Part shown: positions 12,301 through 23,300 of the stretch, in pieces
How the letters are laid out: every line of letters begins with the position of its first letter
Position numbering within the stretch: the first letter of the stretch is position 1
Assembly: GCA_914767715.1 (NCBI GenBank)
Contig: OU612068.1
Location: 19,530,001-19,594,000, forward strand
Source: Membranipora membranacea
Lineage: Eukaryota > Bryozoa > Gymnolaemata > Cheilostomatida > Membraniporidae
Length of the DNA: 64,000 nt
Reading direction: 5' to 3'
Translations under genes and position numbers: made by a program
The notes under the pieces: model-generated
Told to the model about the DNA's origin: nothing
The model's database searches: none
The model's input: the letters and a program-made list of their open reading frames with translations, nothing else

Positions 12301-14036
12301 CATACTCATAAACGTAAAGTAAGCTGTAAGTAAACAGATTGACACTTACAAAAAACCATTGAGTAAGGTTTACTCAGATAACCATATAATACTCGATATA
12401 TCCTTATGTTGTATGACAGCAGCTTACTTATTCAGCCCTTTCTGATGATCAACTTAGTCAGCTTGTAGCACAAGGTCATGCAAAGTAAGATGCCTGTTTA
12501 AGAGACTCGTAACTTTGCATAGCCAACAGTCAGCATGCAAATGATTCCTCACCAGTATGGTAATGCAGCCCTAATGTGAATAGTTATTGTGTACAACAAT
12601 GGTACTCAGCTAATATTATGGTTTGCATGCTAGTCACACAATATTGAAATAATATTTTTCGAATCCAACATTAAAATTTTATGTTGACAAAAGGAATTAC
12701 ACTTTCAATGTAGTTCAGTGATTAATTCAAAGATGACAATGCCTGTATCAAGTGGATTAGGCTACATTTGAGTTTCAAGATTATACAATTTTCCTAACTT
12801 GGGGAGTAATATCTTTCAGTTTCAGTAACAGCGCCCTCAACCTCTGTGGCTGATCCAGAAATAGTCACAATTCAATACCATTCATAAATATAGGCTCATA
12901 TTTGTGTAATAACCTTATGATTCTATTCTCTGCGCTCATCTATTAACATTGAACTTAGCTGCCGGATATACACAAGCATAATTCATGAGCAGCTAATTTA
13001 TTCTAATGACGGCAGTAAGATTACTGCCCCATGCACCATGATTGAAAATTAAAAATAAATGAACAGTCTTCTTAGAGTTGTCCAACCTTGTTTTCCCCTG
13101 CGAAATACACTGCGCGCAATGTTTATGTTTCTGCCAAATAGTTATACCAAGAAATACAAAATCCCAGGCTGCACATAATGGCCAACACTAGGGACTTTGT
13201 TGAGCCGGTTTAAAACCAAGAAACCAGGTGCATCATGGCGAGTGTCATCATCTTTAACATCCAGGTATGCATGTAGACAAGACATTTACATGCCAACCAG
13301 CCCCAACATGCACTTTGTTATAATGGTCGCAGACTATATACACTGAAAAGAAACATGCTAGCACTATAATTATGATATAACTGATTCATACAGCCACAGA
13401 GTGTCAAGCAAAGATTGTTATTTATTTCTGACCAACGGCATTGTCATTATTTTTAACTGGGCATTTCTCATCAAACATCAATTGTGGTTGGAAAAATCAG
13501 GCCCTGACTCTGCATGAAATCTAAAAATAATCAGTCTTCAGTTAATATTTCCAGCGCACATTTTTGGGTGGACATTTGAATAAATATGAGGATAGGAAAT
13601 TCTTTTTAAACCATTTTTCGCTGCAAGCATCAATCATATTATTAGATGAACAGGATTTTGGTTAAAATCCATGTGTGGACAAGCCATCAGGCCAGTTGGC
13701 TAAGTTCCGACTGAACATACCATGCGTCATATATTATAGGGGATCTTCCCACTGAGCAGGTAGAGTTTTATTTGGTTTTTGGCAGAGTGTCTACGAAAGC
13801 TGCAATTCAAAGCCTGTATTAGTTCCCATCGCCAAAATGCAACTCAAAACATAGATAGCAGGTTTCTAAATATACATAAATGCAGACATTAACTTTTGCC
13901 CCTACCAAGGTTAATCATTGCGGACAAGGATTCCATTTGCCAAACACACACTGCAATACCCTAAACCAAAGTCACCAGTTAAACAGGTAAAAAGCCCAGC
14001 TGAAACAGGAATAGTGCAGACTTACCTGGAAGGCAT
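215..14036 (-). CDS. COBL: Cordon-bleu (COBL) homologue, 5' part, twelve exons; 3' end outside window
   Basis: Vertebrate Cobl is a cytoplasmic actin nucleator: N-terminal ubiquitin-like regions, basic/proline KRAP motifs that recruit SH3 partners such as syndapin, and C-terminal WH2 domains that bind actin. Here twelve exons join without a phase conflict: 14036-14026, 11987-11881, 10592-10493, 7872-7644, 7358-7133, 5026-4872, 4590-4543, 3300-3187, 2847-2738, 1855-1706, 786-657, 341-215 (1507 nt, about 502 residues). Residues about 45-145 (LSLSVVLPD, then PMMDLLVQV) and about 150-224 (RVTVNMPRGVKSL to SDYQANEI) match the two Cobl ubiquitin-like segments. KRAP-like motifs occur in the exons at 2847-2738 and 341-215. 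The ATG at 14036 has an in-frame TAG four codons upstream. No WH2 motif is seen; it should lie left of base 1. The family call is from recognition of these motifs; the exon joins are read directly. Confidence 0.88.
657..786 (-). CDS. COBL: COBL coding exon 11
   Basis: It encodes a Ser/Pro-rich segment (SSDSSGYHEPPITPPDTLSS). The acceptor is TTGTAG and the donor GTAAGC; phases 2 in, 0 out. Confidence 0.78.
1706..1855 (-). CDS. COBL: COBL coding exon 10
   Basis: It encodes a Ser/Thr/Pro/Lys-rich linker (EEKKTPMYASTPNLMTGSAS). The acceptor is TCATTACAG. The donor GTTTGT is weak but required by the phase (2 in, 2 out) linking exons 9 and 11. Confidence 0.78.
2540..2700. repeat. Possible old LINE/SINE-type relic in COBL intron 8/9 region
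   Basis: The stretch contains a CGGATGCCCTTCTTGAC word and a GC-richer composition than its surroundings. That word is common near the 3' ends of L2-like elements in many animals. No target-site duplication was found, so this is a weak call. Confidence 0.25.
2738..2847 (-). CDS. COBL: COBL coding exon 9, KRAP motif 1
   Basis: An acidic stretch (QEEHEEDD) is followed by KAKRAPSKKKYRAPAPPS. The K-K-x-R-A-P-A-P-P core is the KRAP signature of Cobl. The acceptor is CTCCTTAG and the donor GTATGT; phases 0 in, 2 out. Confidence 0.86.
3187..3300 (-). CDS. COBL: COBL coding exon 8
   Basis: This 114-nt phase 0/0 exon has a GGTTGTAG acceptor and a GTGAGA donor. It encodes a low-complexity linker ending in alternating Pro/Gln/Lys (APRKPQAQVKPQPK). 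It could also be a cassette exon. Confidence 0.75.
4543..4590 (-). CDS. COBL: COBL coding micro-exon 7
   Basis: This 48-nt exon encodes 16 mostly acidic/polar residues (QEEQNKDDPNMPQAW). It has a CTTAG acceptor and a GTAAGG donor and is phase 0 on both sides, so it could be skipped without changing frame. Confidence 0.72.
4872..5026 (-). CDS. COBL: COBL coding exon 6, poly-Lys/GLFSF motif
   Basis: It encodes a linker ending KVKKKKGLFSFLSRKDKSKS. A Lys cluster followed by aromatic residues and RKDK is the usual sequel to the ubiquitin-like domain in Cobl proteins. The acceptor is TTTACAG and the donor GTGAGT; phases 1 in, 0 out. Confidence 0.85.
5027..7132 (-). other. COBL intron 5
   Basis: It contains a dispersed repeat with internal inverted symmetry at about 5410-5515 and a short poly-C run near 6022. 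The open frames here resemble nothing known, and the flanking exons join in phase without them. Confidence 0.55.
5410..5515. repeat. Dispersed inverted-repeat (MITE-like) fragment
   Basis: The left part reads ATCAAGTTTAATCCAGTTG and the right part is its approximate reverse complement (GGATTAAGCTTGGTC). Related words occur near 9644 (ATCAAGTTTGATCCATTTG) and 15304 (AAGCTTGGTCCATTTGC). I infer a family with terminal inverted repeats; the full element and target duplication are not resolved. Confidence 0.4.
7133..7358 (-). CDS. COBL: COBL coding exon 5, second ubiquitin-like (Cobl) domain
   Basis: It encodes RVTVNMPRGVKSLQRLNPTV and then PIMDLFRKICLEKGLDPSRY, ending in a TLSDYQANEISIK block. 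This is the order seen in the Cobl domain of vertebrate COBL and COBLL1 (conserved L.DYG/A..E pattern near the end). The acceptor is TTTTACAG and the donor GTGAGA; phases 0 in, 1 out. Confidence 0.92.
7644..7872 (-). CDS. COBL: COBL coding exon 4, first ubiquitin-like segment
   Basis: It begins with TPMMDLLVQV, closely resembling the vertebrate Cobl segment at this point, and continues through RPGEHVISAV and IGTLGVNKIYLLNKA to a Lys/Gln/Glu-rich linker. The acceptor is TTTTTCAG and the donor GTGAGG. Phases are 2 in and 0 out. Confidence 0.9.
8371..8400. repeat. Short hairpin, 14-bp arms
   Basis: CACAGAGTAAGGAT is followed after two bases by its perfect reverse complement. The left-arm word also occurs alone at about 7075-7088. 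Confidence 0.8.
10384..10438. repeat. Perfect 55-base inverted repeat
   Basis: Two 27-base arms, perfectly complementary, are separated by a single A. It lies in COBL intron 3 about 55 bases from exon 3. No loop is available for a stable hairpin, so it reads as a cruciform-type palindrome. Confidence 0.9.
10493..10592 (-). CDS. COBL: COBL coding exon 3, start of first ubiquitin-like segment
   Basis: The acceptor is TTGTAG and the donor GTAAGT. It encodes NENGELSLSVVLPDQKVKVM, the first beta hairpin of the N-terminal Cobl ubiquitin-like segment. It splices in phase 2 to the exon starting at 7872. Confidence 0.82.
10593..14025 (-). other. COBL introns 1 and 2 (around exon 2)
   Basis: Apart from exon 2 at 11881-11987, no coding or mobile sequence was recognised. 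A small inverted repeat lies at 11753-11781 (arms GTATATTCG). Open frames at 10697-11068 and 11276-11680 on the plus strand are unrelated to anything recognised. Confidence 0.5.
11881..11987 (-). CDS. COBL: COBL coding exon 2, Ser/Arg-rich
   Basis: The exon is bounded by a TTGCAG acceptor and a GTAGGC donor. It encodes a basic, serine-rich stretch (GGRRDMNVSSKRTSSASLND) with no fold visible, a typical disordered N-terminus. It enters in phase 2 and leaves in phase 1, matching both neighbours. Confidence 0.75.
14026..14036 (-). CDS. COBL: COBL coding exon 1 (start codon)
   Basis: Eleven coding bases, encoding Met-Pro-Ser plus two bases, end at a consensus GTAAGT donor. An in-frame TAG lies four codons upstream, so this ATG is the natural start. 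The 5' UTR extends to higher coordinates and its limit is not visible. Joined to the next exon it completes an Arg codon. Confidence 0.7.
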
Positions 14037-15296
14037 TTTGATCAGCTATGTCAAATAGCACAACAGTGACCTAACCAACAATCATTCAAAGTTCAAGGTC
14101 AGGCAAGAAGTAAACATAGCCCCTAAGTCCCTTACAATGGAGTAGTGTGGGAGTTGTATGAGATTGAATAACATAAGATCCAGGAATTCCAATAAACAGG
14201 ACAGGAAGCGAAGAACCAGCATTTAGGTTTTATAGATTCTGTTTGCATTAGGAGTTGCTCCCCTACGAGACAGTGGCGGCTTTCCAGTAGAACGGGAACA
14301 ATTCCTAATGCAGACATCGAGCTAGCTCTACATTTAGGTATTGCCTTCCATTACAGAATTCAAGCAAATAAACTTGCCCCATGAATAGCTCACCCTGTAC
14401 AAATGGCCCAACCTGTAAAAATGCTAAAAATGTTAAGAGATCGCTCATAAAAAGAAAATGACCAAATGCTGTAAACCTATGCTTATCAAATCATACAAGT
14501 AGACTCCTTCCTAAGTGGTTTTGACACACTGTAGACCTGACCACCTAAACTATTGAGTGGACACCACAATTTCACAGTCACAGCGATCTTGACTTTGATA
14601 AGATTGTCAACTGGGTGCATCTCAGCAAATTAAAATAATCAGAGACGCAGTAGTCAAATTACAGCCTTCTTATAATGAGTGACATCATGTTACGACAAAG
14701 CGACAACTTAGGTTCATGAGATGAAACCACTTGTCATACCTCATCTAAGAACACACAGGTGACAGAGACAAAACGTGAATCATAGACTGTATTTATGAGC
14801 TATGAGTGAGCGAAGGGAGGCCATCAGCTGCACAGGTGTAAAAATTATGTTAGGTAGGGGACCTGGGGTGAGGCTGGTTTGGGGCTAAAACCAAAGTGTC
14901 TGCTCAAGTCTTGGATGAGAATTTGACCCTACCAATTTGCTCCATACAATAGCCATAGTTACCATCAACATCTTATAAAATATACCCTCAGAGAATCGTG
15001 GTAGCCAGTGTGATATAGGGAAATAGGAAGAGGAATCCATGTTTCTGGCAAAAGCTAGAATATCAACATTTGCTCTGAATCACTATTCACGATGATTGTG
15101 TTAAGCAGGAACAGGTCAAGGAGACAGGTTGTCTCATATGTAACATATCAGCACATGAAGGAAATATCACAAGACACAAATTATACACAAGGGAATAAAT
15201 GATTTAATGCAGAGGACAAGGAAGTCTCGATGAGTGAAAGAGCCAGCCAAAATATATCTGTTACCAACCTAAAGGCGCTCAAAGCAATATACTAGC

Positions 15297-15375
15297 GGTA
15301 GACTAAGCTTGGTCCATTTGCCTGCATTCGGAGGTACTTCCCCTCCACTGGTCACGTGGAGGTTTACCTTGATCT
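15297..15375. repeat. Dispersed repeat fragment
   Basis: It shares AAGCTTGGTCCATTTGCCTGCATT-like sequence with the copies near 9644 and 5416, and a reverse-complement-like end (CCTTGATCTAGAC) follows about 65 bases later, suggesting a small inverted-repeat element. Confidence 0.35.
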
Positions 15376-18300
15376 AGACAAAGGGAATCTTTGGGGACAA
15401 GTTTGTAAAGGAGGGTCAAGACAGGTATACCCTGCCTGTTGAGCTTGCTACAGGCTACATTTTTATGCAGTTACCTCAGATAAGCTTTTCCTGTCCTCAG
15501 TGCATATCTCAAATTACGAAATGGCAACAATGGCGAAATAAGCCCATTACGAATTTTCCATTCATATTATAAGGATTATGCACTGCATCAGTTTTCATGA
15601 ATAAGATCATTCATGAGTTCACAGAATTGCAGCCAGTTAGCGGAATGATTGTGAGCGCCAATCCCATGTTTGTTTGACTCCTGAGCATGCAGAAATAGTT
15701 TTGTGATGAATGTATTGGCGATCAAATCACAGATATGACAAACAACACAGGCAGCACATATCTCGGCTCAGCAGGACACGAAAATCACTGTTAATACAAC
15801 TCTACATCCTATTTGAGAAATTTGAAAACAGGAGGCGGTACCCATAAACATATTTATATGTTTATGATTGTACCTAAACACAAGCCGGACTTGATAATAA
15901 CCAATGGCCGTGTCTGTCCTAGTGTGAGGCCAGGCCTCAAGCAATGATGTTCCAACTATTTATACAGACCAACGCAAAAAAGACCCAAGGATTACACCGC
16001 AGGTGAATATGCAAATTGAAGTAGTTTTTTGAAGATTTCAAATTTACCTTAGACCAGTAGTGTTGTCAGATCTGACAGACGGTGTGCTCTGGAAGATTGT
16101 AGATTCTATGTTTATGATCAGTCAGAGAGAAACAAGTACGTTATATCCATATACGAGAGTGAAGAGGAGTGAAATGAAGTTTCAAAATTCTCAAATACCA
16201 CACTCGAGTGTCACAAACCCAAGAGATATTTATTTAGAAATAAATCACAATAAGCCATCCATCAATCCATAAATCCACATAACAATAACATCCAGAAATA
16301 GGAGTCAAATATTCCCCCAAAATACACGACTGTCACCTTTATGCGTGGATGCCAAAATTGTGATGATGGTTATATATTATGATGAATTATGAGGCAGTAC
16401 ACTTCAGCTATTATGAGATCACTGAGTGGGCTATAAGAGACCTTGTAGTGATATTACAACATATAAGAGTTTTTCTTATCAAGGGGTAGAAGGCTAGCTC
16501 AGGTTTTGATTGTACAACTCAAACACATATTCCATAATCCTCAGAGAGAATTTACACAAGCTCTGATAACCTAGGCTGACCTGCCCTTTAGATAATACCC
16601 TCACTCACACTCACAGAGCAATCCTAGATGTTACCCACTCGCGCTCATATAACAATAAAGTACAGCTGCTATAAAACTGACTATGCCGTCATAAAATGTA
16701 GATTTGTTTTGGTGGTGACACAGAACAGAGCATGTCATGTCATGACTCATGACACAGCGTGGAAAGCCAGGACTTAGGTTGCGGCAGCACTATCAAGTCC
16801 AATCAACAGCCCCCAATGGCCGATTTTCTTAGTTGTGAGACAGGTCAAATGTACATCTGATAAGTTACCTCTAGCAAATATCTGATTGAACTGGAGTTAT
16901 ACAGTATTTGAGGGGATGCAATTCTTAATGCATAGCTTCAGCACATTCAGCACATCGTTGCGGCAGGGAGGGTGAGATATCCCACCTTACCTGATGGCAG
17001 AGAACACTAACTATACAGCCTATCTAGGTACACTTGAAATTGAATATTGACCAGTTTAATTATCATTAAAATTCTGAATAGTGTATATATTAGGCTGCAA
17101 TGGACCTGCGAGACAGCAGCTAGTGCTATTTCTTTGCCGAGTTAAAATTTGAATGACAATCTTGTTTTAATTTATACTCGAATGCCTCACCTTTTATTCC
17201 AGCTTGGTGTGATATGAGTACACATGAATAGGTCAGTTGGTAATCCACTGTTTACTGGATTAACAGTCAAATATTAGCCAATGACACAAATTAATCCAAC
17301 TCACCCCACTATAAACTTTGCATAGAAACATTAGCGCCAATGTTTGAAAGCAAGTAAAAAGGAAGGGGAAATAATAGCCACAAAGGAAGGTAGTGTGGAT
17401 ATTGATCAAATTCTAACCTGTCATCAATGATTACATAACTGTGTGACACAATCAAACTGATATAATAGATACTGTTTGTCTGATGATACTTATTCATACA
17501 CAGTATTAATTAGCCTGGGGCTTCAACTTGCTGCTACTAACCACACAACACAGCACCTGGCCCTTGGGGTGGGAGGAAGGCCACACAAGCTATGAAGTTT
17601 TGATGTAACTAAGGAGTTCTATTCTTTGATCTTGTTAAATCCCCAAATAAATGGCGGAAAGGCTTTTGCTCTTCCATTCGGGCGATGAGAACTTTCGAAA
17701 CTCGCAATACTCATGAAGAAAATCTAATATCCTCCATTGGCCTCTGTTGTAAATGAACGCCATCGGCTCATCCGGTGCTCAGCTGCCTCAAAGTTTGATA
17801 AAACTGTCTCCAGCCAATAATATCAATGCAGACTTATTAGTGCATCAACCAAACCAGTGATTAACAAAATTGCTTACGGCATGATGAAAGCTACAGCGAA
17901 ATATATTAATGAAAGCTCACAAATTACTGCCTCATAACTAAGGAACGATGGAAAATGATCAAATTTACGCATTCTGGCCATCCATTCTATTTATTATGAT
18001 GCGATGAAGCTTATCCTTCGGTGTTTCAATACATTATTGCATAAAGAAGCTTGTGCATTGTTGGTATGATGTAAATGTACACGCATAATTATACAGTCCG
18101 GATCATCAGATTTCAAGGACATTATAGAGTGACACCTATGATTCTCCTATGTGGATAGCCATTATAGCTAAGATTCACATCAGAAGACCTTAAAAATTAA
18201 ATGAACCTGCCAACAGACCACCAAATATCAGAATACCCAATTACCGTCACATCAAACTTACTTGGGTAATCAGAAAGTACCTATCACTCTCCTATACACT

Positions 18301-18401
18301 GTCGGTGTCTCATATTGTTGTAATCCACAATTTGCAAGGCTGCTGATCTGCAAATACACATAGCTATTGTAATAATATCCACACTCATACAGCATGGGTT
18401 T

Positions 18402-18425
18402 AACCAGGGAGATTTCTCCCTGGTT
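18402..18425. repeat. Short hairpin, CAGGGAG-type stem
   Basis: AACCAGGGAGA is followed after TT by TCTCCCTGGTT: perfect 11-bp arms. It belongs to a set of hairpins sharing the CAGGGAG core (see 18842, 19482, 30694 and 50858). Confidence 0.8.
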
Positions 18426-18841
18426 TGATGAGCTACTCGCTAGTGTAGAGTGGCCTATGAAAAAGCTCATGTTTATGCGAAACTTATGCAAACATACATC
18501 CTCTCCACAATGCTCATTAGTTCCCGCTCACTCATCACTCCCTGACCTGTGTAAAGCATGCTTTGAATTCAGGCTCAAACTCAAGAGATGAGATACCATG
18601 ACTATGAGGTATTATATGACACTAATGAATAAATGTATGTAATGAGCATAGAAATTGGCCAGTTGTGCTTTAATGAAGGATGCATTGACTTGACCTCAGC
18701 TCAGTCAAATGATAAGTAATACATCATGCATTCCTAAGGTATATCAGTTTAGAAATAATCTTAAGCTCTTATGATAAGATTAAAAAAGGCATTTATTTAT
18801 GATTTTTTAAAATATATATACATTCTATATCATCTTTGAAC

Positions 18842-18865
18842 CAGGGAGTATTCATATTCTCCCTG
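18842..18865. repeat. Short hairpin, CAGGGAG-type stem
   Basis: CAGGGAG and CTCCCTG arms of 7 bp flank a 10-base AT-rich loop. Confidence 0.6.
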
Positions 18866-19481
18866 TATGAACCTATGAATATATCAATGCAGTGACTCAC
18901 TAAGGCTGAAAGCTTATTCCCTGCAAAATATCCTCTCTGTTGAGTTTTCTTCTAAGTAGTGTAGTGGTACCAATATTATCTAGCATTGAGATGATACTAT
19001 GCTGGCAATCTCTTTCATTGCTACAACCTGGTTTGAAACAGTGGTCATTCCTCTCTTTGATTACATCACGTGACCCTATTGTTATGGAAATATAGTAGGT
19101 TAAAGTGTATTTTCCTACACCATTTATAGGTGTGAATTACCACATCAATGAAAAATTCATAATCACACACAATATTAAGAATCCGAGGCTTTCCATGTTT
19201 ATCCAATCAGATAAGCTGAGATTTCCAGACAACCAATGAGGTACAGTGCTTGGTTTTAGCATCTGTACATGTTTTCATTTGTAAATAAATTTTATGCAAG
19301 TATTTTCACGCACTGTCTGTCTTTCTTCATACATCCTCATCTGTTTTTGCTAGCAAGCAATCCAGGTAAAGGCATATGATAATTATTTGAATGTCATGTA
19401 TAATATGAATCATTATAGAAACACACAGAACTATGACAAGACTGTTACTCTCTCATCTTCTAGTGGTGCCGTTTTACTCCA

Positions 19482-19501
19482 AGCAGGGAGAATTCCCTGC
19501 T
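19482..19501. repeat. Short hairpin, CAGGGAG-type stem
   Basis: AGCAGGGA and TCCCTGCT arms of 8 bp with a 4-base loop. Confidence 0.65.
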
Positions 19502-20006
19502 CCAAGTATAGGTCTGGGAAGTCTAGTCCTAGTCTGATGGCAACAAACAATGAATATGATTCAATGAACTCAATCAAGCTAGTCCCTCTCTCCAATAAAC
19601 TCCCTCCCAGTTGGTTGATCATTGCTCTCTCTGAAGGCGAGGGGGTTCATTGGTGGTGAAATCTATCTACAGCTTGTCTAGACAGGTTAATAGTTCTTAT
19701 GAGTTTCATCTATTCTAGAACTCTGGTTTTGTGCACTGCACTGCAGGTCAAGATTGTGATGTAAACATTCCCTATCTACAGACAATCTGTATCATTAAGG
19801 CAAGGTGGTATCTTTGTACCATACATGCTATATCCTATGGATGAGGAACCTGTGTATAGAGCAGCATTCATAAAAAAACAGTACCCATTCTTAAGGTAAA
19901 TTAGTTTTTTCTTCAAGACTGAACGTGAATTAACTTTCAAAGATTTAAACTAACTCAAATTCTTTTCAATATTTGCAGATAAATTGTCGGCAGCGACACC
20001 TTTTTG

Positions 20007-20367
20007 ATGACAATGCTAGTCGCAAGGATAATTGATCGTATACCAGGTCCAAACCTAGGGGTACTATATCAAACTTTGAGGAAATTTAGTCATGGGTTTA
20101 GTCCTATAAAGCCGGGAGTGCTGCTGGTACGAACTCCCACAGATGTCAAAATCAGGGCTGCGGACTATACTTTGAACCAACCTATATGTGAGGCCAAAGT
20201 TGACTTCAACTCAGAGTCCATCGCTCCAGCGGATTTAAAAATGTACAATGATAAACTAGATGTCAAAGTAACTGAGCATGACACTCATAATGAACTGAAA
20301 ATCAACGTACCACAAGAGCTCGGTGATCAATCGCTATGCTTGAACATCTGCATTCCTCATCATTATT
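20007..20367 (+). CDS. FAM185A: FAM185A coding exon 1
   Basis: The exon body begins at 19979 after TTTGCAG, giving 28 UTR bases before the ATG. It encodes residues 1-120, including the basic N-terminus and VDFNSESIAPADLK. The donor is GTAAGT, phase 1. Confidence 0.82.
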
Positions 20368-23300
20368 GTAAGTTGGTTGCACTCAATTTTCAGCTTAATT
20401 TTTGTATATAAATACATAACCCTATGCATATCAATGTGTATCCATATCAATACATATATAACTGTAGAAATGCGTACATGTAAATGCATAGGTCTATACA
20501 AAACAGTTGAACATATTCGCGGCTAAGCAATTTATAGATGAGTTTGACATCAGAATATTATGGTTTTAGCTGTTCATTTAGAAGGCAGTGGTAACACATC
20601 AACACAAATATCAAAACTGGAGTGCGATATGCTGAATGTTAAACTAGAAGATGGCAATTGTGAGCTCGTCAGTATGAAGGTGAGTAGAGAATAATGGTTT
20701 CTTCTTTCATTTTTATAGATAAATCTCAAGTTTTATCAGTCGTATAGGCTCTTTGATTTGCCACGCATAGAGTAGCCTCTTATAAATGAAACCTTTGTGT
20801 TTAGCTTTACTGGCAGTGTAACAGTTAAGATGTTAGCAGCGTTGGGCGATAACAGCTCGTTTTCAATTATTTACTCCCAGATTGGCAGTCACTCAAAGGT
20901 ATTGTAGGCTTTTTTAATAATCTTAGAATTAAATACTTGTTCATATAGAGTCAAAGTTCCTTGTCGGATAGCCTCATTAAAGATGAAAAGATTTAAAGAT
21001 AATTTATATGTTTTTTTAGTTCCCCCCACCGACTCTTGCCCACCGTTCGACGGCCCCCATGTGTTTTATTACTACTGATACTTACTCATCTGATTGTAGT
21101 CTCTGGACACAGACATTACTGGTAAAGATGCTAATCTCGTCTTTATCAAACCTTTTGTTGGAAATCTCACAGCTTCAATCGAAAATGGAGTAAGTTTTAA
21201 TTACAAGCAATACACACAAACCACTGTTGTGTAAGGCAAATGAGGCAGTCACAGCCTAATGTGAAGGAATATGCATTGCTCAGTTAGATTGGCGATTCCA
21301 AACATCAAGTTCATTATTTTTATGGCGTTGAAATTAAGAGTTGTTGGCTCACAAAATGGAGGCAAGTAACTCCCAATTATCTCTTTTATATTTTTGATCC
21401 TAAACATCGTTCAATCTTCAATTTTAGTCAGTGATCGCAGATAAATTACAGGGCCAGGAATTTTCACTCAGTGCATCTTGCGGTAATATACACATAAACT
21501 CACTCTACGCTGTCAATTCCACTGTGCGCTGTCATCATGGAGATATAAATATCAACAATTGCCATGGAGAAGCTGACATACAAATAACAGAAGGTGATAT
21601 CAAACTAAGTGAGTAGACACAAATATGAAATTAAACAGACCAAATTTATGCGATGTAGGCTTCTCATTAGTCAGGGTTGGCTATGGAGTGCTTGGACCCA
21701 GTGACCGGATGGTAATGATGTTGTGTTCACCGCTTAGAAGGACCCATTGTGGCTTACATTAAGCGGTATATAAATGAACTCATTATTATCATTATTATTA
21801 AAGAGCTGTAACAAAAACCGGTTTCATAGGATATTTCATGTTCCCAAAGAAGAGCTTTACCTCATGCATCTTCGCTTGTAGTGTCTTTCAATTTCAAGCT
21901 CCTGTCAATTTAGGTCCTTTACTTTGGCCAAGAACCTGCAAGGCTATGCATATGCAGATACCGAGCATATATACGCAGTAAAAATGGTAAAATCCATGCG
22001 CTGTATTAACTGATCAGGGGAACATGCATGGTTTCTCAAGCGTATTGCTGTTTCATTCAGATTGGTCAATCAGTTATGTGATGCTCTAGAGCCTAGGTTT
22101 TGTTTATACAATAGCTTGGGATGGCCTGAAGTTGTCTTACCGTTTGCCTTGCAATGAAGTGCACTGTACTTCTAAGTGATGTCGTGTCATACTCATGTAC
22201 TCAGGTACTGTGTGTCTGTCATTCTAAACACAATCAAAATTGTAACATAATGACTCACTGATATTCTTGCCAGCGTGCCATTGACACATAACGCAGCCTG
22301 AATGTTTGCAATCATCATTCTGGCAAAATCTGAGCTGTAAAAATATAGTTAATTGTTTAATCGAATCTATAGAAAACCTGGCCTGATAAAGATGGGCTGA
22401 TCTGCAACACGACATGGTGAACTTTTTAGAAATCATATAGAAGCATAACACACCGGTAAGCGATATTTCTCTCTCATTTTTTCCTGCTTTTGTTGCAGCT
22501 ATATTAATTACGTTTTACTTTTGATTGTTGACTTTAAATTGTTCTCACAATTATGCTTATTGTTTTATGTATTTTTATATCATGTATTGTATATTATATT
22601 GTAGGTTTGCTATGAGTGTAATAAACAACCCAATTATGAAACGTGACTCACTGGCAGAGAGTTCTACGGAGTGCTAAAGGGATGATGCACATAGGGAAAA
22701 CGGTATGGTTGATGTGACATCATGTATAAATGTGTTTAGATGATGTCGCGTTATGATAGTTTTGGTGTTCTAACAGCAAAACAGGTTCATTTCCATTTTT
22801 TGATCTAAACCTAACTATTTCCCAATTTGATTGCAGATTTGTATGTATTTAGTCTCCATTTCCAAGCCTTGTCACACGGCCACTTTTTTGTAGCTGCATG
22901 ACAAGGATATCCATTTTCCTATTACTGCGATAATCGATTATCGATAGTTTGACATGCTTCCCTGTAGTTCTTTGAGAGCGAATGTTTTGTGCATGTTTTT
23001 GAAAATGTCAATGAGACAGTACAGGGTCAAGAGTTCACCTTCTATTTGTCCCCTTTGTCTTATTAATTAGGTACCTTTTTTTTGCAGACGAATGCTGTCA
23101 CGCCGAGTGCTTGGTCGGGTCTAACTGCACAAAATGAAAGCTCAGATCTTGGAGATTACCGAAGCTGGAATATTTGTGTTGTAACAGTACCAAATATACA
23201 TATACCTTAATGAAGCATGTAATAACAGTAAATAATAGTAAGAATAATAGTAAGAATAATAGTAACAGTAATAGTAACAATAATAGTTGGGAAAATTGAC

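Larger units (their letters stand above)
14037..19978. other. Intergenic region between divergent COBL and FAM185A
   Basis: No convincing coding exon was found on either strand. It should hold the promoters and non-coding first exons of both flanking genes, which point away from each other. Visible structure: a dispersed repeat fragment at about 15297-15375, and short hairpins at 18402-18425, 18842-18865 and 19482-19501. The open frames at 16060-16272 and 19387-19659 look like chance. Confidence 0.55.
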
